Shown here: positions 38,508 through 45,697 of the stretch, piece by piece
Numbering within the stretch: position 1 is the stretch's first letter
Layout: each line of letters opens with the position of its first letter
Source: Trabulsiella guamensis ATCC 49490
GTDB taxonomy: Bacteria; Pseudomonadota; Gammaproteobacteria; Enterobacterales; Enterobacteriaceae
Length of the DNA: 64,000 bases
Assembly (NCBI RefSeq): GCF_000734965.1
Contig: NZ_JMTB01000039.1
Location: 1 to 64,000, forward strand
Direction: 5' to 3'
Notes under the pieces: generated by a model
Database searches by the model: none
Told to the model about the DNA's origin: nothing
What the model saw: only the letters and a program-made list of their open reading frames with translations
Position numbers and translations under genes: made by a program

Positions 38508-38987
38508 CTATTCCGGGGTATCCCAGCCATCCAGATGTGAATACATTGCATCCCGCAACTGGCGGAGCTGACCGTTCAGTTGCGCCAGTTCTGCAGGTGA
38601 TTGCCCGGATGCTTCCAGCAGCGAATCACTCAGACAACCCGCCCTGGTCTGCAACTGTCGTCCCCGCTCCGTCAGGGCAATCATTACCTGCCGCTCGTTG
38701 TCAGGATTTCGCGTCCTGTGCAGAAAACCTGCCGCTTCGAGACGCTTAAGGAGCGGTGTCAGCGTACTGGGCTCCAGCGCCAGCTTTTGGGCGATTTTGC
38801 CGACGGTCTGTTTATCATCACGCCACAACACGTTCAGTACCAGATACTGGGGATACGTCAGCCCCATCGCATCCAGCAGGGGTTTATAGATCCGCTGAAT
38901 AGCAATACCTGCCGAATAGATGGCATAACACAGCTGGTCATCAAGAGGCGGAGCGGGCATATTCTTCTTCGTTTTCAATGTCGTCAT
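38508..38987 (-). CDS. OhrR-like MarR-family regulator
   Basis: A 159-residue MarR-type winged-helix regulator. The segment DDQLCYAIYSAGIAIQRIYKPLLDAMGLTYPQYLVL matches OhrR-type peroxide sensors, with the reactive cysteine at residue 20. The DNA-binding helix is KIAQKLALEPSTLTPLLKRLEAAGFLHRTRNPDNERQVMIALTERGR. AGGAG lies 6 bases before the ATG. It diverges from the alpha/beta hydrolase gene, and two strong palindromes lie between. A redox-sensing role is inferred from the cysteine context. Confidence 0.88.
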   Translation of the reverse strand: MTTLKTKKNMPAPPLDDQLCYAIYSAGIAIQRIYKPLLDAMGLTYPQYLVLNVLWRDDKQTVGKIAQKLALEPSTLTPLLKRLEAAGFLHRTRNPDNERQVMIALTERGRQLQTRAGCLSDSLLEASGQSPAELAQLNGQLRQLRDAMYSHLDGWDTPE

Positions 38988-39031
38988 CTTTCACTCCTGG
39001 TCATCACTACCAAGCATACCACAACAATAAC

Positions 39032-39108
39032 TATCGCGATAAATGTTATCGCTTGACACAAAATAAAAATCCCCCTAGCTTTATTTATCGCGATAACTGT
39101 TATCGCGA
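39032..39108 (+). promoter_or_regulatory. Two MarR-type palindromes around the hydrolase promoter
   Basis: GCGATAA-ATG-TTATCGC (39036-39052) and GCGATAA-CTG-TTATCGC (39090-39106) are near-identical palindromes; the second extends to a 21-base symmetric site. Between them lie TTGACA (39053-39058) and TAGCTT (39076-39081) with a 17-base spacer, so both sites bracket the hydrolase promoter. The first is also close enough to control the divergent regulator gene. Binding by the adjacent OhrR-like protein is inference. Confidence 0.78.
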
Positions 39109-39127
39109 ATAATAGAGGGTAATGACC

Positions 39128-39907
39128 ATGAAATTTAAAGCTCTTCTGGCCGCTATTACTGCAACTGTGGGTTTGGCCACGGCTAGCCTAGCGGTTTCTG
39201 CCGACCGTATTGCCGACACACAAACGGTACGTAATGTTGTACTGGTACATGGCGCGTTCGCAGACGGATCTGGCTGGCGCGGTGTGTATGACGAACTGAC
39301 CGGGCGCGGCTACCGGGTGACCATTGTGCAAAACCCACTGACATCACTGGCGGATGATGTCGCTGCAACAAAACGCGTTCTCGACCGGCAGCAAGGTCCG
39401 ACTATTCTGGTTGGGCACTCTTATGGCGGCACCGTGATTACGGAAGCGGGTGTTGATCCGAAGGTCGCCGGGCTGGTCTATGTGTCTGCGCTGGCACCTG
39501 ATGCAGGTGAATCGACCGCTTCACAATTTACGCAAATCCCCCCACCCGCTGAATTTGTTATCGACACACAGCGAGATGGTTTCGGTTTTATCAATCTGGA
39601 AAAATTTAAGACTGGTTTCGCCGGCGATACGAGTGATGCCGATGCCGCATTTTTACGTGATTCGCAAGTCCCGCTGAATATGGCGAACTTCGATGCCAAA
39701 GTGACGCATGCCGCCTGGCGAAATAAACCCAGCTGGGCCATTATTGCCACCCAGGATAACGCCATCGACCCCAGACTGCTGCGCAAAACGGCTGAACGGA
39801 TCAACGCCCGGGTCGTCGAGGTGAACGCCAGTCATGTGCTCTTCCTCACCCAACCGAAAGCGGTTGCTGATGTCATCGACGATGCAGCACAAAGCATTAA
39901 AAGTTAA
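39128..39907 (+). CDS. Periplasmic alpha/beta hydrolase
   Basis: A 259-residue exported hydrolase. The signal peptide MKFKALLAAITATVGLATAS ends ...SLAVSA. The oxyanion region HGAFADGSGWRGVYDEL, nucleophile elbow GHSYGG (Ser near residue 98), and final catalytic His in VNASHVLFLTQP are in place. An ATG two codons earlier (39122) is possible; GAGG spacing favours 39128. It resembles the small hydrolases found with OhrR-like regulators. The substrate is unknown. The site pair upstream supports inducible expression. Confidence 0.88.
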   Translation: MKFKALLAAITATVGLATASLAVSADRIADTQTVRNVVLVHGAFADGSGWRGVYDELTGRGYRVTIVQNPLTSLADDVAATKRVLDRQQGPTILVGHSYGGTVITEAGVDPKVAGLVYVSALAPDAGESTASQFTQIPPPAEFVIDTQRDGFGFINLEKFKTGFAGDTSDADAAFLRDSQVPLNMANFDAKVTHAAWRNKPSWAIIATQDNAIDPRLLRKTAERINARVVEVNASHVLFLTQPKAVADVIDDAAQSIKS

Positions 39908-39947
39908 AGGCAGATGTTAAAACCGCCGGATTTCTCTGGCGGTTTTA

Positions 39948-40841
39948 TTAATTTCCGGTCGTAAACAACGTACCCCGCAACCAGTCCATCAGTGTGGTTA
40001 CCCGCAGAGGGGTATAACGCCGTGTCGGACGGACGATGGACAGCGGCAACGGAGGCGGAGCATAGGGCTGGAGCACCGGTACCAGGACCCCGGCATGGAT
40101 AGCGTCCTCAACAATAAACCATGGCAACATCGTTATCCCGACGCCCTGAATCGCGGCCTCCCGTAAAACCTCGCCATTTCCGGCAAATAAAGGAAAATGC
40201 ATATCCGGTAATTCTCCCCCTTCGGTAATTCCCCACTCGCTTCGGGCGGTCAGATACGAATAACGAAGACAGCGATGCCCTTTAAGATCGGCAGGCGTCT
40301 GTGGCGTGCCATATCGCTCAAGGTATTCCGGCGAGGCGCAGTACAGGCGTGGAAGTTCCGTTATTCGCGTGCTGACTAAGGTTGAATCCTGGAGCTCGCC
40401 GATCCTTAACGACAAATCAATACCTTCACCCACAAGGTCAGTAATCCGGTCTTCTAACTGAAGCTGAATCATTATCTGGGGGTATTTGTTCATGAACGCA
40501 GGTAGCAGCGGTGACAGTTTTCGGATGCCAAAGGTCATCGGCGCGGCCATGCGTATTACCCCGCTCAGGGTTTCCTGAATACTGGAAAGGCGCTCTTCCG
40601 CCTGCTCAAAGGATTCCAGGATCTCTTTTATATCCTGAAAAAACTGTTGTCCGGCGGTTGTCAGTTCGAGTTGTCGCGTTGTGCGGTTAAGAAGATGAAC
40701 GCCAAGTGCATTTTCCAGGGCGGAGACCCGACGGCTGATCGACGCGCTGCTGGTTTCCATCTGAACTGAGGCATTATAGAAACTGCCCATTTCCACCACG
40801 GCAACAAAACTGCGTAACGAAATCAGGTCATATTCTTTCAT
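39948..40841 (-). CDS. LysR-family transcriptional regulator
   Basis: A regulator of about 297 residues. The helix-turn-helix is at the N-terminus (LISLRSFVAVVEMGSFYNASVQMETSSASISRRVSALENALGVHLLNRTTRQLELT), followed by a LysR substrate domain (GVIRMAAPMTFGIRKLSPLLPAFMNKYPQIMIQLQLEDR). The start MKEYDL at 40839-40841 is chosen; eight codons upstream a GTG is in frame, and neither has a good ribosome site. It diverges from the pirin-like gene 91 bases away and probably controls it. Confidence 0.88.
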   Translation of the reverse strand: MKEYDLISLRSFVAVVEMGSFYNASVQMETSSASISRRVSALENALGVHLLNRTTRQLELTTAGQQFFQDIKEILESFEQAEERLSSIQETLSGVIRMAAPMTFGIRKLSPLLPAFMNKYPQIMIQLQLEDRITDLVGEGIDLSLRIGELQDSTLVSTRITELPRLYCASPEYLERYGTPQTPADLKGHRCLRYSYLTARSEWGITEGGELPDMHFPLFAGNGEVLREAAIQGVGITMLPWFIVEDAIHAGVLVPVLQPYAPPPLPLSIVRPTRRYTPLRVTTLMDWLRGTLFTTGN

Positions 40842-40932
40842 TTTGCGTAACGGTGTTTTAGCCACCGCCCCATTTATCGGAAAAGAAGCAAAATATATTA
40901 TGCATTCATTATGTGTAGACCAGAGACAGACA

Positions 40933-41670
40933 ATGACAACCCCTTATTATGTAAAGAAAGCAAATACGCTGCATTATCTGCCAGCGAGTGAATACCATCC
41001 GGCAGATACTTTTTTTCATTTTTCGTTCGCCAATTACTATGATCCGGACAATATTAACTTCGGTGTGTTGCGGGTGATCAATGATGACAATGTTAAACCT
41101 CATCATGGGTTTGACCGACATCCGCATAAAGATATGGAAATTGTCAGCTACATCATTGATGGCAAACTGACACACTGGGACAGCGCCACCCGTGAAGAGG
41201 ATGTTCTGGAACGTGGACATGTTCAGGTTGTTACCGCAGGGAAAGGCGTCTGGCACTCGGAGCTGAATAATGACGATGACTGGTGTCGCTTTCTGCAAAT
41301 CTGGATTATCCCACCCGCTCAGGGTCTGGAAGTGCGTTACAGCAACCATAAATTCACCGCTGCGGATCGACTGAACACGCTGTTGCATATTGTGGGCAGT
41401 ATCAACAACAGCGATGCACCGCTGCTATTGAATCAGGATGTGAACATGTACGCCAGCGAACTGGTGAATGATCATAATGTGACATTTGAATTGAAAGCAG
41501 GACGTCAGGCATATCTCAACAATGTTGAAGGAAGTCTGACTGTTGATGAGAACTGTGTTCTGAATGAGCGCGATTCTCTGGAAATCAGTGGTCCGGCGGT
41601 GCTGACCTTTCGCGCCACAACAGATCACAGCCATTTTATTGTTATTGAAATGCCAGAATCCGGCGTCTGA
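40933..41670 (+). CDS. Pirin-like bicupin protein
   Basis: A 245-residue pirin family protein. The metal-binding motif of the N-terminal cupin is visible: HHGFDRHPHKDMEIVSYIIDG near residues 57-77, with further histidine and Glu ligands in GKGVWHSELNND. The start MTTPYYVKKANTLHYLP at 40933 gives the usual length. It is followed 23 bases later by a winged-helix regulator and diverges from LysR. Family members include quercetinase-like enzymes; the substrate here is unknown. Confidence 0.88.
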   Translation: MTTPYYVKKANTLHYLPASEYHPADTFFHFSFANYYDPDNINFGVLRVINDDNVKPHHGFDRHPHKDMEIVSYIIDGKLTHWDSATREEDVLERGHVQVVTAGKGVWHSELNNDDDWCRFLQIWIIPPAQGLEVRYSNHKFTAADRLNTLLHIVGSINNSDAPLLLNQDVNMYASELVNDHNVTFELKAGRQAYLNNVEGSLTVDENCVLNERDSLEISGPAVLTFRATTDHSHFIVIEMPESGV

Positions 41671-41693
41671 GAATGATACGAGAAACAGGTACC

Positions 41694-42218
41694 ATGATGT
41701 TATACGTAATTAATGACTGTATTGATTTCCGCGCGGGGCAAAATCAGCTGGTGCTGAAAAGCTCTGGTGTTGCGGCAAAACTGACTTACCCGGCGGCAAA
41801 ATGTCTCGAGATTATTCTTGATCAGCAAGGGAAAATTGTTTCTCATGCTGAATTATACCAGAAGGTCTGGGAAGAGCGTGGAGCGAATACTTCTCCGAAT
41901 ACGCTTTATCAGAACATTTCTCTTATTCGCCGCGCGCTTAAGGAAATGGTTCCTGATGGCGATAAGCTTATCAATACGATTCCCAGAAGAGGATTCCGTA
42001 TCCATGTTGATGCGGTGGTAAAGAAAATGAACGTCAGTGATATTCAGCCTGTGGTCGCTGATATTATTACCCGTGAGCAGAATATTCAGCTGCCGTCAAC
42101 TCCGGCGCGTATTTCTGGCGCTGATAAGTTGAACGTGAATATTGGGGTATTATTATTTTCCAGTATCGGCAAATTTATGACATCCCTGAGTGCATTGGGC
42201 CAGCGGAGTTTCAGATAG
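41694..42218 (+). CDS. CadC-like winged-helix protein, short form
   Basis: A protein of about 174 residues. The winged-helix domain of the OmpR/CadC effector type is complete (TYPAAKCLEIILDQQGKIVSHAELYQKVWEERG, then PNTLYQNISLIRRALKEM...TIPRRGFRIHV, ending near residue 105). After it come about 65 residues without a recognisable sensor domain; a weakly hydrophobic stretch VNIGVLLFSSIGKFM near the end could be a short membrane segment. The protein is much shorter than CadC, so it is either a truncated one-component regulator or a distinct short family. ATGs at 41694 and 41697 are both possible. It forms an operon with the pirin gene. The 203 bases after it hold nothing recognisable. Confidence 0.72.
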   Translation: MMLYVINDCIDFRAGQNQLVLKSSGVAAKLTYPAAKCLEIILDQQGKIVSHAELYQKVWEERGANTSPNTLYQNISLIRRALKEMVPDGDKLINTIPRRGFRIHVDAVVKKMNVSDIQPVVADIITREQNIQLPSTPARISGADKLNVNIGVLLFSSIGKFMTSLSALGQRSFR

Positions 42219-42421
42219 TGGCGTCCGGCGATGGGGATCATCGCGCAATATCAGCCTCAGTACAATCGCTGCCCCGCGCACTGCACCATGCAGGATGCCG
42301 GGGCTTTATCGTTTCATGCCCTTATATCCTCTACTGAGCAGTCGGACCAAACGTGTTTTCCGGCCCGTTGATTTAACCATACATAATGACTTCATGTGCA
42401 TTCAGGATAAATTAACCCGCA

Positions 42422-43729
42422 TCATCGTAGGGAAAAACTATCGCAGTGGAATTCTATCGATTTATCTTTCAGGCCGCGCTGTAGTGAGTGGCCAAATGAT
42501 GCCGGACCACAAAACCAGATACCCACTTTTTCTCCCGAAGAAATCGCCTCAGAGAGCATCCTCTTGTCGAGACGTTTCTGACGACTGGTATCAATGACAT
42601 GTAATAGAACATTTGCTTTGTGGCATATTTCTTTTAATCCTTCCGGAATCCCTTTGCGCCCGCAATACCAAAAATCAATGGGTGTCACGCTTCCCCCCTT
42701 TTGTGCCAGTACAGTCAGGCGGGAGAGAAAAGGCGTAATACCAATACCCCCCGCAACCCAAATTTGACGTTTGGCTGAACTTGTGAAATCAAAACACCCA
42801 TAAGGACCTTCCACTTCTGCGGTATCTCCTTGTCTGAGGTCCGTAAACAGTCGCCAGGTATCATCCCCAAGTGCCTTTATAACGAAGCGCAACATACAAG
42901 GATTGTCCGGTGATGACGCAATAGTAAAAGGATGTGGCTCTTTGTCATTGCCGAAACGAACAAAAGCAAATTGCCCTGAACGGAAATGCATCGGTTTTTC
43001 TGTTTGCAGAATGACATCTATCATATCTTCATTGTGTTCAATACGAGCAACCGTGGCGCTTCTTTTCCGTGACTTGCCGATTCGCTGGAAAAGCGACATA
43101 AAGGCCGCAATACTACCAATGGCCGCTAAAATAACGATTATCCAGGACGACACTGTCAACCACCATGTGGTTTTAGCAAGAACGGTTATCGCATGAAAAG
43201 TGACAGATAAATAAACCAGTGGGAATATTTTATGAACAAACCTGAAAAAGCTATACGGTATTTTTTTCACCAGCGAGACAACGCACAATATAATCAGTAC
43301 ATAAATTGCCCACTCTGCGATGGACTGCCCTGTTGAAGCGAGTTCGAGCGGCCAGTCTGCTGCCCCTGCGTCAATGCGTCTGGGTTTTGCCGGACGCGTT
43401 ACCCAGCCCTGTTGAGCCATCCATTTTGGAACAATCTCCATCAGCCAGTGCATTACCCCTGCCACCAGCGCAATAATTCCCGACCATTTATGTAAGACAA
43501 ACCCTTTATCCAGACCACCTGTCGCTGCTTCGATGACTGGCAAACGTAATGACAAAATCATCGCTAATGTCATGAACATCCATGCCGTCACGCCACTGAA
43601 AAGTATGAATTCTTTTGCCAGAGGCCACCAGCTATCATGCGCCGCCAGTAAGACATTCCATTGTGGAATAAAATAAGTCAGGCCTGCGAGAGAAAAAGTT
43701 GCAACCCCTACCCATGTTATTTTCTTCAT
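42422..43729 (-). CDS. Membrane ferric-reductase-like flavoprotein
   Basis: A 435-residue oxidoreductase. The N-terminal half (about residues 1-205) has six or so membrane spans with histidines (HKWSGIIALVAGVMHW; FVHKIFPLVYLSVTFHAI) that fit a haem-binding ferric-reductase-like domain. The C-terminal half is ferredoxin-reductase-like: the FAD motif EPHPFTIASSPD, NAD(P) motif VAGGIGITPFLSRL and CGPASFGHSL near the end. GGAGGG lies 7 bases before the ATG at 43727-43729. It would pass electrons from NAD(P)H across the inner membrane; the acceptor is unknown. It is convergent with the CadC-like gene. Confidence 0.87.
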   Translation of the reverse strand: MKKITWVGVATFSLAGLTYFIPQWNVLLAAHDSWWPLAKEFILFSGVTAWMFMTLAMILSLRLPVIEAATGGLDKGFVLHKWSGIIALVAGVMHWLMEIVPKWMAQQGWVTRPAKPRRIDAGAADWPLELASTGQSIAEWAIYVLIILCVVSLVKKIPYSFFRFVHKIFPLVYLSVTFHAITVLAKTTWWLTVSSWIIVILAAIGSIAAFMSLFQRIGKSRKRSATVARIEHNEDMIDVILQTEKPMHFRSGQFAFVRFGNDKEPHPFTIASSPDNPCMLRFVIKALGDDTWRLFTDLRQGDTAEVEGPYGCFDFTSSAKRQIWVAGGIGITPFLSRLTVLAQKGGSVTPIDFWYCGRKGIPEGLKEICHKANVLLHVIDTSRQKRLDKRMLSEAISSGEKVGIWFCGPASFGHSLQRGLKDKSIEFHCDSFSLR

Positions 43730-43907
43730 CGTGTTCCCTCCCGAATAAATACAACCCCCGGCTTTACGACAAGTTAAACATTGCGCCATGATGCTTTAAT
43801 ATCATTGTTTACAAGAGAAACTTTGAGCAAATAATGTTTGAATGTCAGGAATTCGTTTGTTTTCTTTTTTTGAGTAAACGTCTCCTGTTGAGGCGCCATG
43901 AGTGGGC

Positions 43908-43935
43908 AAAAAAAAGCCCGCACAAAGGTGCGGGC
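43908..43935 (-). terminator. Orphan terminator, minus strand
   Basis: GCCCGCAC (43916-43923) pairs with GTGCGGGC (43928-43935), and on the minus strand it is followed by eight Ts. No coding gene ends here: upstream on the minus strand are only short frames and a second terminator at 44089. This suggests a short untranslated RNA of roughly 80-100 bases with a TATTAT box near 44005. Confidence 0.7.
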
Positions 43936-44088
43936 AATGATGGTTTTGACACTAAAACACTGATGTCCGGATAACTCCAGGTGTACGATGCATCAAGCAT
44001 AATACATTAGTAATGTTAACCGAACGATGAAAAGACATTCAACGCCATTGTGAGAGAATATATCTCAAAAAACGTAATCATCATTGTT

Positions 44089-44120
44089 AAAAAAAGACCA
44101 GCGGTGGGGGTTCGCTGGTC
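44089..44120 (-). terminator. Second orphan terminator, minus strand
   Basis: GACCAGCG (44096-44103) pairs with CGCTGGTC (44113-44120), followed on the minus strand by seven Ts. It closes a short transcript from the gap below the CigR-type gene; a tiny frame (MKRLSTIIISSR) with a good AGGA-type site lies just upstream near 44200-44160. The gap 43730-44270 holds no larger gene. Confidence 0.68.
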
Positions 44121-44225
44121 ATGGGTAAAATTATCGTACAGATAATGGCTGTAAACTCAACGTGACGAAATAATAATAGTTGAGAGTCTCTTCATTGCAA
44201 CTTCCTGCATATAAAAGTCGAACAA

Positions 44226-44247
44226 AAGCCTCGCATTTGCGAGGCTT
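44226..44247 (-). terminator. Terminator of the CigR-family gene
   Basis: AAGCCTCGCA pairs with TGCGAGGCTT; on the minus strand it is followed by TTGTT. It lies 24 bases after the stop codon at 44271. Confidence 0.75.
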
Positions 44248-44270
44248 CTGAAATTCATTGCTTTGAATGT

Positions 44271-44792
44271 TTAATCAAATACACCATTGAGAACGGCTGT
44301 AACGATCGCAGTGCTCAGTGCCACGAGCACCAGATCATCGCCAATCCTCTTCCATTCATAACCTGGGTAGTTTGGCAGTTCCCCAAGCATTGAAGCAGGT
44401 AGTGTTTTTTTCTCTATCCCTGGCGGCAGTGGCTTTCCACGCATCACATTTTTTGCGATGCCAGGAGGTAAGGATTGATATCCAGTCAGTCCATAATTAA
44501 CTGCCAGTGAACGCGCTCTGGAGACGCTGATGTCTCTGTCGACATGATCAGGTTTCCTGTTGTTCTTCCCGTTATTCGTTTTTTCGGAAGACAGGCCGTA
44601 TGAATTTCCTTTGTCATTCCTTACGCTGCTGTTGCCATGGCTGTTACCGCTGTTGCCATGCCCACCACCGCTATTACCGTGCCCATTGCCCCCACCATTA
44701 CCATTCCCCGGATTTGCTAATACAGGGGTGGCAATCACTGAAAGCGAGATAACCGCCGCCAATGCAGTTTTAAATGTGCGACGCTTAAACAT
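44271..44792 (-). CDS. CigR-family anti-virulence-type protein
   Basis: A 173-residue exported protein. The signal peptide MFKRRTFKTALAAVISLSVI ends TPVLA. A low-complexity Gly/Asn/His-rich stretch (GNGNGGGNGHGNSGGGHGNS, residues about 29-48) is followed by the CigR core: two copies of LPPGI (SLPPGIAKN and PLPPGIEKK), then LPNYPGYEWKRIGDDLVLV and a C-terminal hydrophobic segment (ALSTAIVTAVLNGVF). In Salmonella CigR is a type III secreted anti-virulence factor of SPI-3; family members also occur in bacteria without that system, so secretion cannot be assumed here. Confidence 0.85.
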   Translation of the reverse strand: MFKRRTFKTALAAVISLSVIATPVLANPGNGNGGGNGHGNSGGGHGNSGNSHGNSSVRNDKGNSYGLSSEKTNNGKNNRKPDHVDRDISVSRARSLAVNYGLTGYQSLPPGIAKNVMRGKPLPPGIEKKTLPASMLGELPNYPGYEWKRIGDDLVLVALSTAIVTAVLNGVFD

Positions 44793-45026
44793 GATATATT
44801 CCTCAAGATGGATTACGCACTTTAAATGTAAATAAGCGTTGTAATGACGGCAATCTCCTGGATTCTTAAATTAAACCTTCACAGGAGCGCTTGCTGGCAG
44901 GATTAAGTGATGGGTTGTAACGGAGCCGGATTCGAACCGTGTCGATCACCCATTCAATGACTCCCTGCAAGGCACCGCCTGGGTTGGTTATGGATAATCG
45001 TCGCACCGGGTAGCGGGACTGTGGGC

Positions 45027-45053
45027 AAAAAAAACCGCACATCATGGTGCGGT
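45027..45053 (-). terminator. Orphan terminator, minus strand, between Hha-like and CigR genes
   Basis: ACCGCAC (45034-45040) pairs with GTGCGGT (45047-45053), followed on the minus strand by eight Ts. Its flank GTGGGCAAAAAAAA resembles that of the terminator at 43908. The gap 44793-45317 holds no gene I can support. Confidence 0.65.
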
Positions 45054-45317
45054 AGAATATGGATACAATAATCAAACGAGCAAAACACGTAAGGTTATGG
45101 TGCCGGGTGCCTCCCGGTGAACAGAACACTGGTGACGTCTGTCCGCGTGCCTTCAGGGAAATAATCACCAGAACGCCCCACCGCACAGGGGGATTCACCA
45201 TAATTATTATTATAAATCTACAGGCCAAATATTAACTTTTCCTTTCACTACCATCTTCCTTCCAGGTAAATCAGAAACTAAAGCCTTATATTCTTTTTGC
45301 TGCCTGAGAAGAAGTTT

Positions 45318-45527
45318 TTATCGAACCAGCCTCCAGACTGAAGCAGGCACTTTGTCATACAGTGTGTTCATTATTATTTCTGCCAGCCGGTGATCAGCTG
45401 CGGAATTAAAACTCTCCAGTTCATTCTCTGTCAGCTCGTAGGTGTTTTTCTCTATGACTCTTTCCAGCGTCTCCAGACTGTTACATTTCCTTAGCTGAAA
45501 AAGCCATTCCTGCTTTGTTTTAGACAT
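45318..45527 (-). CDS. Hha/YmoA-family nucleoid-associated modulator
   Basis: A 69-residue Hha-family protein: [68 protein letters not shown]. The pattern [19 protein letters not shown] and AADHRLAEL matches Hha. Such proteins join H-NS or StpA to silence AT-rich horizontally acquired DNA. AGGA lies 8 bases before the ATG. It is placed 170 bases downstream of a giant autotransporter and is probably a second-copy Hha carried by the island, not the housekeeping hha, which lies beside tomB in E. coli. Confidence 0.9.
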   Translation of the reverse strand: MSKTKQEWLFQLRKCNSLETLERVIEKNTYELTENELESFNSAADHRLAEIIMNTLYDKVPASVWRLVR

Positions 45528-45697
45528 GTTTTATTTCCTGCTATTTTATTTTTTCACAAAATAGCTTTATGTATTAACTCATTACACTGCGTAGTCCTTC
45601 AGATGCCATCGGTTTAATATTAATAATCTGTATTGTCCCGGCCAGATCACTGAAAGCGGAGCCGGGTTACCCGGCTCCTTTCTTTCAGGTCCTGCAG

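Noticed and set aside
42219..42421. A continuation of the CadC-like gene after its stop codon in another frame.
   Set aside because: None of the frames in this gap shows a sensor-domain-like or membrane segment, so a simple frameshift cannot be supported.
44866..45228. A 120-codon minus-strand frame that includes a tRNA T-arm-like GGTTCGAATCC (near 44930).
   Set aside because: The frame has no ribosome site, crosses a terminator and shows no family. The T-arm-like motif pairs at only three of five stem positions and is not followed by an acceptor stem and CCA, so no tRNA or clear attachment scar can be claimed.
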